Shown here: positions 50,747 through 59,294 of the stretch, piece by piece
Numbering within the stretch: position 1 is the first letter of the stretch
Layout of the letters: the number at the start of each line of letters is the position of its first letter
Origin: Leptothrix sp. (in: b-proteobacteria)
GTDB lineage: Bacteria; Pseudomonadota; Gammaproteobacteria; Burkholderiales; Burkholderiaceae_C
Length of the DNA: 64,000 nucleotides
Assembly: GCA_013822685.1 (NCBI GenBank)
Contig: PNKV01000003.1
Coordinates: forward strand, 62,001-126,000
Reading direction: 5' to 3'
The notes under the pieces: model-generated
What the model was told of the DNA's origin: nothing
Seen by the model: the letters and a program-made list of their open reading frames with translations, nothing else
The model's database searches: none
Program-made: the position numbers and the translations under genes

Positions 50747-51622
50747 ATGTCTCGCAAACACCCCATCATCGTGGTGACCGGCTCCAGTGGCGCGGGCACC
50801 AGCACCGTCAAAAGCACATTTGACGCGATCTTCCGGCGCGAGGGTATCACCCCCGCCGTGATTGAAGGCGACGCCTTTCACCGCTACTCACGCACGGAGA
50901 TGAAGGTGCGCGTGGCCGAGTACGAGCGCGAAGGCATTGCCCTGAGCCACTTCGGGCCCAAGGCCAACGAATGGGAAATGCTGGGTAAGCAGTACCAGGC
51001 CTATGGTGAAACCGGCCGCTGCAAGACCCGCTATTACCTGCACAACGAGGCCGAGGCGCAACCCTACGGGCAAGAGCCCGGCACCTTCACCCCCTGGCTG
51101 GACACGCCCGTGGACACCGATGTGCTGTTCTACGAAGGCCTGCACGGCTGCGTCAAGACCGATGAGGTGGACCTGGTACGCCATGTCGATTTGAAGATCG
51201 GCGTGGTGCCCATCATCAACCTGGAATGGATTCAAAAGATCCACCGCGACACCAAGTTCCGGGGCTACAGCAAAGAGTCCGTGTCCGACACCATCCTGCG
51301 CCGCATGCACGATTACGTGCACTACGTGTGCCCACAGTTTGGCGAGACCGACATCAACTTCCAGCGCGTGCCGGTGGTCGACACCTCCAACCCCTTCATC
51401 GCCCGCGACGTGCCCACGGCCGGCGAAAGCATGACGGTGATCCGCTTCCGCAACCCGCGTGGCATCGACTTTCCTTACCTGCTGTCGATGATCGGCGACT
51501 CGTTCATGTCGCGCGCCAACACCATCGTGGTGCCTGGCGGCAAGATGGACCTGGCCATGCAACTCATCCTCACCCCCATGATCCTGCGCCTGATGGAAAT
51601 CCGCCGCGCACAAATGCGTTAA
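50747..51622 (+). CDS. cbbP: Phosphoribulokinase
   Basis: A 291-residue kinase that converts ribulose-5-phosphate to ribulose-1,5-bisphosphate, the CO2 acceptor. The P-loop GSSGAGTST (residues 12-20), the catalytic region VIEGDAFHRYSRTEMK and the FYEGLHGCV segment identify the proteobacterial class. The start is 14 bases after cbbF. Confidence 0.97.
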   Translation: MSRKHPIIVVTGSSGAGTSTVKSTFDAIFRREGITPAVIEGDAFHRYSRTEMKVRVAEYEREGIALSHFGPKANEWEMLGKQYQAYGETGRCKTRYYLHNEAEAQPYGQEPGTFTPWLDTPVDTDVLFYEGLHGCVKTDEVDLVRHVDLKIGVVPIINLEWIQKIHRDTKFRGYSKESVSDTILRRMHDYVHYVCPQFGETDINFQRVPVVDTSNPFIARDVPTAGESMTVIRFRNPRGIDFPYLLSMIGDSFMSRANTIVVPGGKMDLAMQLILTPMILRLMEIRRAQMR

Positions 51623-51626
51623 ACCC

Positions 51627-52316
51627 ATGACCATTCAACTCATCACCTTCGACCTGGACGGCACCATGGTGGACACCGCCGCCGAAATCGCCGAGGCCGC
51701 CAACCGCACACTGGCCGAGATCGGCTTGCCGCGGCGCCCACTGGGCGACGTCACCAAGCTGATTGGCCACGGCACGCGCGAGCTGATGAAGGGCTTGCTC
51801 AAGCAGGCAAAGCAAGCTGGTGAAGCCAAGGTGGACAGCTTGGATGTTGAGGCCGTGATGCACTGTTTTGAGCGCCACTACAACGACACCACGGGCACCG
51901 ACAGCCAGTTGTACCCCGGTTGCCTGGACGGCCTGGAGCGCCTGCGCACCGCCGGGGTGCGCCTGGCCTGCGTCACCAACAAGGAAGTGCGCTTTGCCCA
52001 CAAGGTGCTGGAAGTGACAGGCCTCGCGCCCTTCTTCCAGATCGTTCTGGGCGGCGACAGCCTGACAGAAAAAAAACCCCATCCCTTGGTGATTGAGTAT
52101 TGCCTTGAGGCGCTGAATGTGGATAAATCACACACAGCGCATGTGGGTGATTCCTCGATCGACGTGGAGACCGCCCAGCGTGCCGGCGTGGCTGCCTGGG
52201 CCGTTCCCTACGGCTACAACGGCGGACAACCCATTGAAGCTTCCCATCCCGACGGCGTGTTTACCGACATCGCCCGAATCGCCGACCATGTGCTCAATCT
52301 GCGCATGGCCGCTTAA
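51627..52316 (+). CDS. cbbZ: Phosphoglycolate phosphatase
   Basis: A 229-residue HAD-family phosphatase that removes 2-phosphoglycolate made by the oxygenase side reaction of RuBisCO. The HAD motif I DLDGTMVD is at the N terminus, motif II lies in ACVTNKEV, the Lys in EKKPHP and motif IV in HVGDSSIDVETAQ. It starts 4 bases after the cbbP stop. Confidence 0.94.
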   Translation: MTIQLITFDLDGTMVDTAAEIAEAANRTLAEIGLPRRPLGDVTKLIGHGTRELMKGLLKQAKQAGEAKVDSLDVEAVMHCFERHYNDTTGTDSQLYPGCLDGLERLRTAGVRLACVTNKEVRFAHKVLEVTGLAPFFQIVLGGDSLTEKKPHPLVIEYCLEALNVDKSHTAHVGDSSIDVETAQRAGVAAWAVPYGYNGGQPIEASHPDGVFTDIARIADHVLNLRMAA

Positions 52317-52345
52317 TTGTCAACCGACGAGTTAAGGAGATATTC

Positions 52346-52942
52346 ATGGCTGTGACGACCCCCATCGCTGACCTTGGCTGGCATGCTGCACCCTTCCGCC
52401 TCAAGGGCGTGGACGGCAAGATGCACACGCTCAAGGAGCTGTCTGGCCGACACGGCACGCTGGTGATCTTCATCTGCAACCACTGCCCCTATGTGAAGGC
52501 CGTGTTGCCGCGCATCATCCGTGATGCCCGCGAGTTGCTGCCATTGGGTGTCAACACCATCGCCATCAACTCGAACGACGATTCCACGTACCCGGAAGAC
52601 AGCTTCGAGAACATGCAGCGCATTGCCGCCGAGATGGATTTCCCTTTCCACTACCTGCACGACGAAACGCAGGAAGTGGCACGGGCCTATGGCGCCGTGT
52701 GCACCCCTGATTTCTACGCCTTTGATGGTGGCGGCTGTCTGCACTACCGTGGCCGCCTTGACGCCTCGGGCCGCGAGCCCGCGCCCGAAGATGCCCCGCG
52801 CGAGTTGTTCGACGCCATGCGCCTGATCGCCTATTACGGCTATGGCCCGGGCGACCAATACCCCAGCATTGGATGCTCGATCAAATGGCGCGACACCGAA
52901 CTGGACGAAGCGCCTGCGGGCAAGAAGGCCATGGCCGCCTGA
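52346..52942 (+). CDS. Thioredoxin-fold protein at the end of the cbb operon
   Basis: A 198-residue protein of the AhpC/TSA-like thioredoxin superfamily. The CNHC motif (Cys44, Cys47) in LVIFICNHCPYVKAVLPRI places it with thioredoxin-family, peroxiredoxin-like proteins; CTPDFYAFD holds the cis-Pro loop. It may serve redox control or peroxide defence. It follows cbbZ by 29 bases with an AAGGAG site, so it is probably cotranscribed. It ends 7 bases before a convergent gene. Confidence 0.87.
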   Translation: MAVTTPIADLGWHAAPFRLKGVDGKMHTLKELSGRHGTLVIFICNHCPYVKAVLPRIIRDARELLPLGVNTIAINSNDDSTYPEDSFENMQRIAAEMDFPFHYLHDETQEVARAYGAVCTPDFYAFDGGGCLHYRGRLDASGREPAPEDAPRELFDAMRLIAYYGYGPGDQYPSIGCSIKWRDTELDEAPAGKKAMAA

Positions 52943-52949
52943 GCGCGGC

Positions 52950-53231
52950 TCATTCTTCGATCGAGACGCCGCGCATGAAGGCCACGCGGCCCTTGATCTC
53001 CTCGGCCGCTTCCTTGGGGTTGGGGTAGTACCAGACCGCGTCCTGGTTGGCATTGCCATCCACGAACAAGGTGTAGTAGCTGGCCTCACCCTTCCACGAG
53101 CACATGGTACGGCGATTGCTGGACAGCACGTACTCGCGCTTGAGCGCACTCTCGGGGAAGTAATGGTTGCCTTCAACCACCACGATGTCGTCGCTCTCGG
53201 CGACGACCACGCCGTTCCAGATGGCTTTCAT
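52950..53231 (-). CDS. DUF427 family protein
   Basis: A 93-residue protein with the full DUF427 pattern: MKAIWNGVVVAESDDIVVVE, NHYFP, then CSWKGEASYYTLFVDG and AVWYYPNPKEAAEEIKG. The function of the family is unknown. It is convergent with the thioredoxin-fold gene and divergent from egtB. Confidence 0.9.
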   Translation of the reverse strand: MKAIWNGVVVAESDDIVVVEGNHYFPESALKREYVLSSNRRTMCSWKGEASYYTLFVDGNANQDAVWYYPNPKEAAEEIKGRVAFMRGVSIEE

Positions 53232-53314
53232 GTTGTCCTCCTGATGACCCCTGTCATCGACGGTGGAACTGTACTTCGGTTATCGTGGGTTCAATCTGCT
53301 CTTTCCCACGTGTC

Positions 53315-54649
53315 ATGAACCGCGAAGAACCGATTGCCCTTGACCGCCCCGACGTTCGGCCACAGCTGCTGGCTCGCTGGCGCGACGCACGCTCCATCAC
53401 CGATGCGCTGTTCGATGGCCTCCGTCCCGAGGTGCTTTACCAAAGGCCCATTGCCGAGCGGCACCGGATCATCTTTTACCTGGGCCACCTTGAGGCCTTT
53501 GACTGGAACCTGTTGACGAGTCGGCGCGCGGTCACGGCTTCGGCCGTCAACGCTGGTTTCAACCAGCTGTTCGCGTTTGGCATTGACCCTGTTGGCACCG
53601 GTTTGCCGCAAGATCTGCCGAGCGATTGGCCAGATTTGCAGGCCATCCACGACTACCGCCAATCGGTTCGCGATGGCTTGGACGAACTCGTGGCTACGTT
53701 GCCGGTGAGTTGGCCGGGGCCTTGGGCCGGTGGCGGTGGGCGTCACTTTGATGCCGCTTGCCTGCTCAACGTGGCCATCGAGCACCGCCTGATGCACGCC
53801 GAAACGCTGGCCTACATGCTGCACCGTTTGCCGGTGGGCTCCTGGCGTGCCGAAACCCCAATGCCCCAGGCGCCGCACGCTGCGCCTGTGCCAAAACCGG
53901 CCATGGTCAGCATCCCCTCGGGCAGCGTCATGCTGGGCGAGTCGCGTGCCAATGCACAGGCCTTTGGGTGGGACAACGAATTCCCGGCCCATGAGGTGGC
54001 CGTGCCGGCGTTTTCAATCGACCAGCACATGGTGACCAACGGGCAGTACCTGGCCTTCATGGTCGATGGCGGGTATGAGCGGCCCGAGTTCTGGCAGCCG
54101 CAAGATTGGGCTTGGCGAGAAAGCCATGGCATACGGCAACCCGTGTTTTGGCGCTGCGACCGTGATGGCTGGTTGCTGCGGGCCATGCACCACGATTTGC
54201 CACTGCCCTTGGACTGGCCTGTGTACGTGAGCCATGCCGAGGCCAGCGCCTATGCGAGTTGGGCCGGCAAGGCCCTGCCCACCGAAGGCCAGTGGATGCG
54301 TGCTGCGTCTGGTGTTCAGTTGGGCGAAGAAGGGCTCTGCAATGCCAACTTCCGCCGGTGGGATCCTGAGCCCGTGCAGGCGTGCCCACAGGCCAGCGAG
54401 TTTGGCGTGGTCGGCATGTTCGGCAATGGGTGGGAGTGGACTCGCAGTGCGTTCGAGCCTGCGGAAGGGTTTGAAGCTTTTCCGTTCTACCCTGGGTATT
54501 CCAAGGATTTCTTTGACGGGAAGCACTTTGTGCTGAAAGGCGGTTCGCCTCGAACCGCGGCCTGCATGTTGAGGCCGTCCTTTCGCAACTGGTTCCAGGC
54601 GCACTACCAGCACGTGTACGCTGGCTTGCGTTGCGTCAGCGCTGACTGA
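53315..54649 (+). CDS. egtB: EgtB-type sulfoxide synthase (ergothioneine biosynthesis)
   Basis: A 444-residue non-heme iron enzyme that joins hercynine to a thiol compound with O2. It has an N-terminal DinB-like domain with iron ligands His58 (YLGHLEAFDW) and His157/His161 in EHRLMHAE (HxxxHxE). A C-terminal formylglycine-generating-enzyme-like domain starts at MVSIPSGSVMLG and includes GMFGNGWEWT. The partner EgtD follows by 18 bases. Whether it uses cysteine or gamma-glutamylcysteine cannot be read with certainty. Start at 53315 gives the normal domain start. Confidence 0.9.
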   Translation: MNREEPIALDRPDVRPQLLARWRDARSITDALFDGLRPEVLYQRPIAERHRIIFYLGHLEAFDWNLLTSRRAVTASAVNAGFNQLFAFGIDPVGTGLPQDLPSDWPDLQAIHDYRQSVRDGLDELVATLPVSWPGPWAGGGGRHFDAACLLNVAIEHRLMHAETLAYMLHRLPVGSWRAETPMPQAPHAAPVPKPAMVSIPSGSVMLGESRANAQAFGWDNEFPAHEVAVPAFSIDQHMVTNGQYLAFMVDGGYERPEFWQPQDWAWRESHGIRQPVFWRCDRDGWLLRAMHHDLPLPLDWPVYVSHAEASAYASWAGKALPTEGQWMRAASGVQLGEEGLCNANFRRWDPEPVQACPQASEFGVVGMFGNGWEWTRSAFEPAEGFEAFPFYPGYSKDFFDGKHFVLKGGSPRTAACMLRPSFRNWFQAHYQHVYAGLRCVSAD

Positions 54650-54667
54650 AAAAAAAGGAAAACAAGC

Positions 54668-55639
54668 ATGGCCCTGTCCACAGCCCCCACCGCTGCCCAG
54701 GCGGATGCGTTCGCCACCGATGTCTACGGTGGTTTGACGCAGGCCCCCCAAAAAACATTGCCGTCCAAGTACCTGTACGACGCCGTGGGCTCGGCCTTGT
54801 TCGAGGTGATCACGCATTTGCCCGAATACGGGCTGACCCGCGCCGATGAGCGCCTGATCAAGGCGAATGCCCAGGACATCCTCGCCAAGACAGGCCCCGT
54901 GCGCACGGTGGTGGAGTTGGGCAGCGGCAGTGGCCGCAAGACCCGTTGGGTGCTCGAGGCCTGTGCCCGGCGCCAGCCTTGCACTTACTACCCCATTGAA
55001 ATCTCAGCCACGGCCTTGGCGCAGTGCGGCCGTGAACTGAGCGACATCGCTGGCGTGAAGGTGTTGGGCATCGAGCGCGAATACCTGCCCGGCTTGCAGC
55101 AGATCGCCGCCATGCGCCAAGGCGAGTCGCCCATGCTGGTGCTTTTTCTGGGCAGCACCATCGGCAACTTCGCACGGCCCGACGCCCAGCGTTTCCTGGG
55201 TGATGTGCGCAAGATGATGCGGCCTGGTGATGCGCTGCTTTTGGGCACCGACCTGGTCAAGCCCACGCCGACCTTGGTCAGCGCCTACGACGATGCCCTG
55301 GGCGTGACCGCGGCTTTCAACCTCAATTTGCTGGTGCGCATGAACCGCGAACTCGGCGCGAGCTTTGACTTGAAGAAGTTCGAGCACGAAGCACGGTTCA
55401 ATCCGCTGGCCAGTGCCATTGAGATGCACATCCGCTCTCGCGTCAAGCAATCGGTGGAGATCCCTGGCGCGGGTTTGACGGTGGAGTTCGAAGCCGGGGA
55501 AACCATCTGGACCGAGATCAGCCGCAAATACCTGGCGCCTGATGTGCTCGCCATGGGGGAGCAAGCAGGGTTCACCTCGGGCGGCCAGTGGATCGACGAA
55601 GACTGGCCTTTTGCCGAGACTCTGCTGATCGCGGCTTGA
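54668..55639 (+). CDS. egtD: EgtD-type histidine N-alpha-trimethyltransferase
   Basis: A 323-residue SAM-dependent methyltransferase that trimethylates L-histidine to hercynine, the first step of ergothioneine synthesis. Motif I is TVVELGSGSGRKTR, followed by YYPIEISATAL and the conserved VLFLGSTIGNF. The ending (IWTEISRKYLAPDVLAMGEQ) matches the EgtD family. It forms a two-gene operon with egtB. Confidence 0.92.
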   Translation: MALSTAPTAAQADAFATDVYGGLTQAPQKTLPSKYLYDAVGSALFEVITHLPEYGLTRADERLIKANAQDILAKTGPVRTVVELGSGSGRKTRWVLEACARRQPCTYYPIEISATALAQCGRELSDIAGVKVLGIEREYLPGLQQIAAMRQGESPMLVLFLGSTIGNFARPDAQRFLGDVRKMMRPGDALLLGTDLVKPTPTLVSAYDDALGVTAAFNLNLLVRMNRELGASFDLKKFEHEARFNPLASAIEMHIRSRVKQSVEIPGAGLTVEFEAGETIWTEISRKYLAPDVLAMGEQAGFTSGGQWIDEDWPFAETLLIAA

Positions 55640-55662
55640 TCGGGCGGCTTAAGCAGGCCGTT

Positions 55663-56310
55663 TCAGCAGGTCAGCCGGCCCAGGCCGCTGGCGGCGTGGG
55701 CCAACACCTCGATGGCCGACCAGTCACCGGTCTCGACCACCGGCGCTGGTGCCAGCCACGAGCCGCCCACACAAGCCACGTTGGGCAAGGCCAGGAAGCC
55801 GGGCGCGGTCTCGACCGTGATGCCGCCAGTGGGGCAAAAAAGGGCATCGGCAAAAGGCCCGGCCAAGGCCTTGAGCATGGGCACGCCGCCGGCTTGCTGC
55901 GCCGGGAAAAACTTGAAGCACTCAAATCCGGCGTCCATCGCCGTCATCAATTCGCTGGCCGTGGCCACCCCGGGCAGCAAGGGAATGGCCGCCTTCTGCG
56001 CGAACTGGGCCAAGGCCGGGGTCAACCCTGGCGAGACCGCGAATTGAGCCCCGGCACGCGCCACATCGTCCCATTGCTTGACGGTGGTCACGGTGCCAGC
56101 GGCGATCACGGCCTCGGGCACTTCTCTGGCCAGGGTCTCGATCACTTCAAGCGCGTTGGGTGTGCGCAGGGTGATCTCCAGCACCTTCAGGCCGCCGGCC
56201 AGCAAAGCGCGGGCAATGGGCACGGCGTCGGCGGTGCGGTTGATCACCAGCACGGGGATCACTGGGCTCAGGCGCATCACGGCCGCCAGCATGTGGTTTT
56301 TGTTGCTCAT
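55663..56310 (-). CDS. eda: KDPG aldolase
   Basis: A 215-residue class I aldolase that splits 2-keto-3-deoxy-6-phosphogluconate to pyruvate and glyceraldehyde-3-phosphate. The Schiff-base Lys133 is in [12 protein letters not shown] and the catalytic Glu45 in [11 protein letters not shown]. The start overlaps the edd stop by 4 bases, a tight operon. It completes the Entner-Doudoroff pathway with edd. Confidence 0.95.
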   Translation of the reverse strand: MSNKNHMLAAVMRLSPVIPVLVINRTADAVPIARALLAGGLKVLEITLRTPNALEVIETLAREVPEAVIAAGTVTTVKQWDDVARAGAQFAVSPGLTPALAQFAQKAAIPLLPGVATASELMTAMDAGFECFKFFPAQQAGGVPMLKALAGPFADALFCPTGGITVETAPGFLALPNVACVGGSWLAPAPVVETGDWSAIEVLAHAASGLGRLTC

Positions 56311-58142
56311 GGGTGAGTGTGGTCTAGGCCAAAGGACATGGCGCCTTGTTCGGCGCCGGTGACGGCGTGGCGGAAAGTGGCGAACAGCTCGCGGCCGCTG
56401 CCATGGGTGTTGGCCGACAGGTCGGCTGTGGCTGCCTCGCGCAAGGCCCACTCGGCCTCGTCGACCAGGGCCATCAGGGTGCCCGCCTCTGAATCAAGGC
56501 GGATGATGTCGCCATCGCGCACCTTGCCCAAGGGGCCGCCGGCCAGCACTTCGGGCGTGATGTGGATGGCCGCAGGCACCTTGCCCGACGCGCCCGACAT
56601 GCGGCCATCGGTGACCAAGGCGACATTGAAGCCTTTGTCTTGCAAATTGGCCAGCGTGGGCGTGAGCGAGTGGAGCTCGGGCATGCCATTGGCGCGTGGG
56701 CCCTGGAAGCGCACCACGGCCACGAAGTTGCGCTCCAGTTCGCCGCGCTTGTAGGCCTCGATCAAGTCTTCTTGCTGGTTGAACACCACGGCGGGGGCTT
56801 CGATCAGGCGGTGCTCGGGTTTGACGGCGGACACCTTGATGACCGACCGACCCAGGTTGCCATTCAACACCTTGAGGCCGCCATCGGGCGAGAAGGGGGT
56901 GGAAAAAGGCGCCAGCACCGTGGCATTGCCACTGTCGGGCGGCACGGCTTGCCAATGCAGCTGGTCGTTGTGCAGCATGGGCGTCTGGGTGTAGTGGTGC
57001 AAGCCCTGGCCCATGGCGGTCAGCACGTCGGCGTGAAGCAGCCCAGCACCGAGCAGCTCACGGATCAGGAAGGCCATGCCGCCGGCCATGTGGAACTCGT
57101 TGACGTCGGCGTAACCGTTGGGGTAGACGCGGGCCAGCAGCGGCACGATGTTGGACAGGGCGTCAAAGTCATCCCAATCGATGATGATGCCGGCGGCCCG
57201 CGCAATGGCCACCAGGTGCAAGGTGTGATTGGTGGAGCCGCCCGTGGACAACAGGCCCACGATGCCATTGACGATGGCCTCTTCGTTGATGACCTTGCCC
57301 AGCGGGATGTGGTTGCCACCCAGGTGTGTGATGCTGGCCACACGGCGCGCGGCCTCGCGCGTCAGGGCTTCGCGCAACGGGGTGTTGGGCGACACGAAGG
57401 CCGAGCTCGGCAGGTGCAGGCCCATCACTTCCATCAGCATCTGGTTGCTGTTGGCCGTGCCATAAAAGGTGCAGGTGCCGGCCGAGTGGTAGGACTTTTC
57501 TTCGGCCTCCAGCAGGGCTTCCTTGCCGATCTCGCCGGCTGCGAACTTCTGGCGGATCTTGGCCTTCTCGGCATTGGGCAGACCCGAGCCCATGGGGCCG
57601 GCGGGCACGAAAATGGTCGGCAGGTGGCCAAAGCTCAAGGCACCGATCAACAGGCCGGGCACGATCTTGTCGCACACGCCCAGGCACAACACGGCATCGA
57701 ACATGTTGTGCGACAGCGCCACCGCCGTCGCCAGCGCAATCACATCGCGCGAGAACAGCGAGAGCTCCATGCCAGGCTGCCCTTGCGTGACGCCATCGCA
57801 CATGGCGGGCACGCCGCCTGCGAACTGGGCGGTGGCACCGGCCTCACGCGCGGCTTGCTTGATCCACTCGGGGAAGGCCTGAAAAGGCTGGTGGGCCGAC
57901 AGCATGTCGTTGTAGGCCGAGACGATCGCGATGTTGGGCTTGCGTTGTTCACGCAGCCAGATCTTGTCTTTCGGGTCAGCGGCCGCGTAGCCATGGGCGA
58001 GGTTGGTGCAACCCAACTGGGCCCGGCCCGATTGGTTGGATTTGCCCGCGTCTTCGATGCCTTGCAGGTAGCGCTGGCGCGTGACTGCGCTGCGCTGGCG
58101 GATGCGCTCGGTGATGGCCAGAAGCTCAGGATGGGTGTTCAC
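56307..58142 (-). CDS. edd: 6-phosphogluconate dehydratase
   Basis: A 611-residue iron-sulfur dehydratase of the IlvD/Edd family that makes KDPG from 6-phosphogluconate. Cluster Cys residues lie in [17 protein letters not shown] and [12 protein letters not shown], and the substrate region is [17 protein letters not shown]. The GTG at 58142 (VNTHPELL) is chosen because it gives the family length; the frame is open to an ATG at 58214. It is followed by eda. Confidence 0.93.
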   Translation of the reverse strand: MNTHPELLAITERIRQRSAVTRQRYLQGIEDAGKSNQSGRAQLGCTNLAHGYAAADPKDKIWLREQRKPNIAIVSAYNDMLSAHQPFQAFPEWIKQAAREAGATAQFAGGVPAMCDGVTQGQPGMELSLFSRDVIALATAVALSHNMFDAVLCLGVCDKIVPGLLIGALSFGHLPTIFVPAGPMGSGLPNAEKAKIRQKFAAGEIGKEALLEAEEKSYHSAGTCTFYGTANSNQMLMEVMGLHLPSSAFVSPNTPLREALTREAARRVASITHLGGNHIPLGKVINEEAIVNGIVGLLSTGGSTNHTLHLVAIARAAGIIIDWDDFDALSNIVPLLARVYPNGYADVNEFHMAGGMAFLIRELLGAGLLHADVLTAMGQGLHHYTQTPMLHNDQLHWQAVPPDSGNATVLAPFSTPFSPDGGLKVLNGNLGRSVIKVSAVKPEHRLIEAPAVVFNQQEDLIEAYKRGELERNFVAVVRFQGPRANGMPELHSLTPTLANLQDKGFNVALVTDGRMSGASGKVPAAIHITPEVLAGGPLGKVRDGDIIRLDSEAGTLMALVDEAEWALREAATADLSANTHGSGRELFATFRHAVTGAEQGAMSFGLDHTHP

Positions 58143-58237
58143 GGCTTGCTCAGTGGTTCTCAGGTGTCGAATGGCATGACTTAAGATGCCCTGTGCTGAA
58201 TTCTGGCACCACATCGTTCGTTGGGAGAATTTGAATC

Positions 58238-58456
58238 ATGAATCCGGTCAAGGGCATTGGGATTGTGCTGATCGTGGCGGGCACGCTCGGTTTGGTGTAC
58301 GGTGGCGTGAGCTATACCAAAGAGCACCAGGCGGCCAAGATTGGCCCCATCGAGCTGTCCATGAGCCAGAAAGAAACCGTGGCCATCCCCACCTGGTTGA
58401 GCGTGGGCGCCATCGTGGTGGGCGCTGCGTCGCTGCTCTTGTCCAGCAAACGCTGA
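58238..58456 (+). CDS. DUF3185-like small membrane protein
   Basis: A 72-residue protein with two membrane helices, GIGIVLIVAGTLGLVYGGVS and LSVGAIVVGAASLLL, separated by a short polar loop (YTKEHQAAKIGPIELSMSQK). This matches DUF3185-type small membrane proteins of unknown function. It is divergent from edd and 25 bases upstream of the hydratase. Confidence 0.78.
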   Translation: MNPVKGIGIVLIVAGTLGLVYGGVSYTKEHQAAKIGPIELSMSQKETVAIPTWLSVGAIVVGAASLLLSSKR

Positions 58457-58481
58457 GCCCATTCCTGTCTCGGTTGATTTC

Positions 58482-59294
58482 ATGACGGGGACCTTGTCAC
58501 CAGCCATCAACGCGGCGCGCATTTTGTCTGCCCGCCGTGTTTCAGGTGAGCAAGGGGCGCGCCTGCCCGAGGCATGCCGCCCGCGATCGCTGGATGAGGC
58601 CTTTGACATCCAAGCCGCGGTCACCCTCGAGTTGTCGGGGCGCATCGGCGCCTGGAAATGCGCTCTGCCGCAAGACGGGCGTTTGACCGCGGCCCCCATC
58701 TACGCAAGCACCGTTCACACCGGCCGCTTGTGCCCGGCGCTTGCCCGCGAGGGCTTGGTGCGGGTGGAGCCCGAGTTGGCATTCATGCTGGGCCAAGACC
58801 TGCCTGCGCGGGCAGTGCCCTACAGCGCTGAAGAGGTGGACGCCGCGATCGTGCGCACGCACATCGCCCTCGAATTGATCGACAGCCGCTACACCCTTGA
58901 GGAGGCCGCCCAGGCCAGCTTCGCCGAAAAGTTGGCCGATGGCCTGGTCAACCAAGGGCTGTTTCTGGGCCCGCAGGTGGAGGCCGTGCGGGCCAGCAGC
59001 GCTTCTGACTTGTCCATTCGCGTGCGCCAGGCTCTGGGTGCCGAGCAGGTGCACGAAGGGCACCACCCCAACGGCCTGCCTCGTGCACCCCTGCATTGGC
59101 TGGTCAATTTTCTGCGCGGCCGGGGGCAGGGGCTGCTGGCCGGCCAGGCGGTGATCACCGGCTCTTACGCGGGAAGCTTCAGCCTGCCATTGGGCCAGGA
59201 CATCGCCATCCAGTATGGCGATCTGGGCGCGTTGACCGTGCACTTCACCCGCCTGATCCATGGCCAGTTCAGTGAGCCGTCCACGCAGCAGTGA
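58482..59294 (+). CDS. FAH-family hydratase (2-keto-4-pentenoate hydratase-like)
   Basis: A 270-residue protein of the fumarylacetoacetate hydrolase superfamily, in the MhpD/2-oxopent-4-dienoate hydratase subgroup by its layout: RIGAWKCALPQDGRL, VEPELAFMLGQDLPA and AVITGSYAGSFSLPLGQDIA. Such enzymes act late in meta-cleavage of aromatics, but no other ring-cleavage genes are near, so the substrate is open. Its last 35 bases overlap the SNF2 helicase start. Confidence 0.8.
   Translation: MTGTLSPAINAARILSARRVSGEQGARLPEACRPRSLDEAFDIQAAVTLELSGRIGAWKCALPQDGRLTAAPIYASTVHTGRLCPALAREGLVRVEPELAFMLGQDLPARAVPYSAEEVDAAIVRTHIALELIDSRYTLEEAAQASFAEKLADGLVNQGLFLGPQVEAVRASSASDLSIRVRQALGAEQVHEGHHPNGLPRAPLHWLVNFLRGRGQGLLAGQAVITGSYAGSFSLPLGQDIAIQYGDLGALTVHFTRLIHGQFSEPSTQQ

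Noticed and set aside
56562..58184. + strand open frame of 540 codons
   Set aside because: Antisense to edd, which has intact iron-sulfur and substrate motifs.
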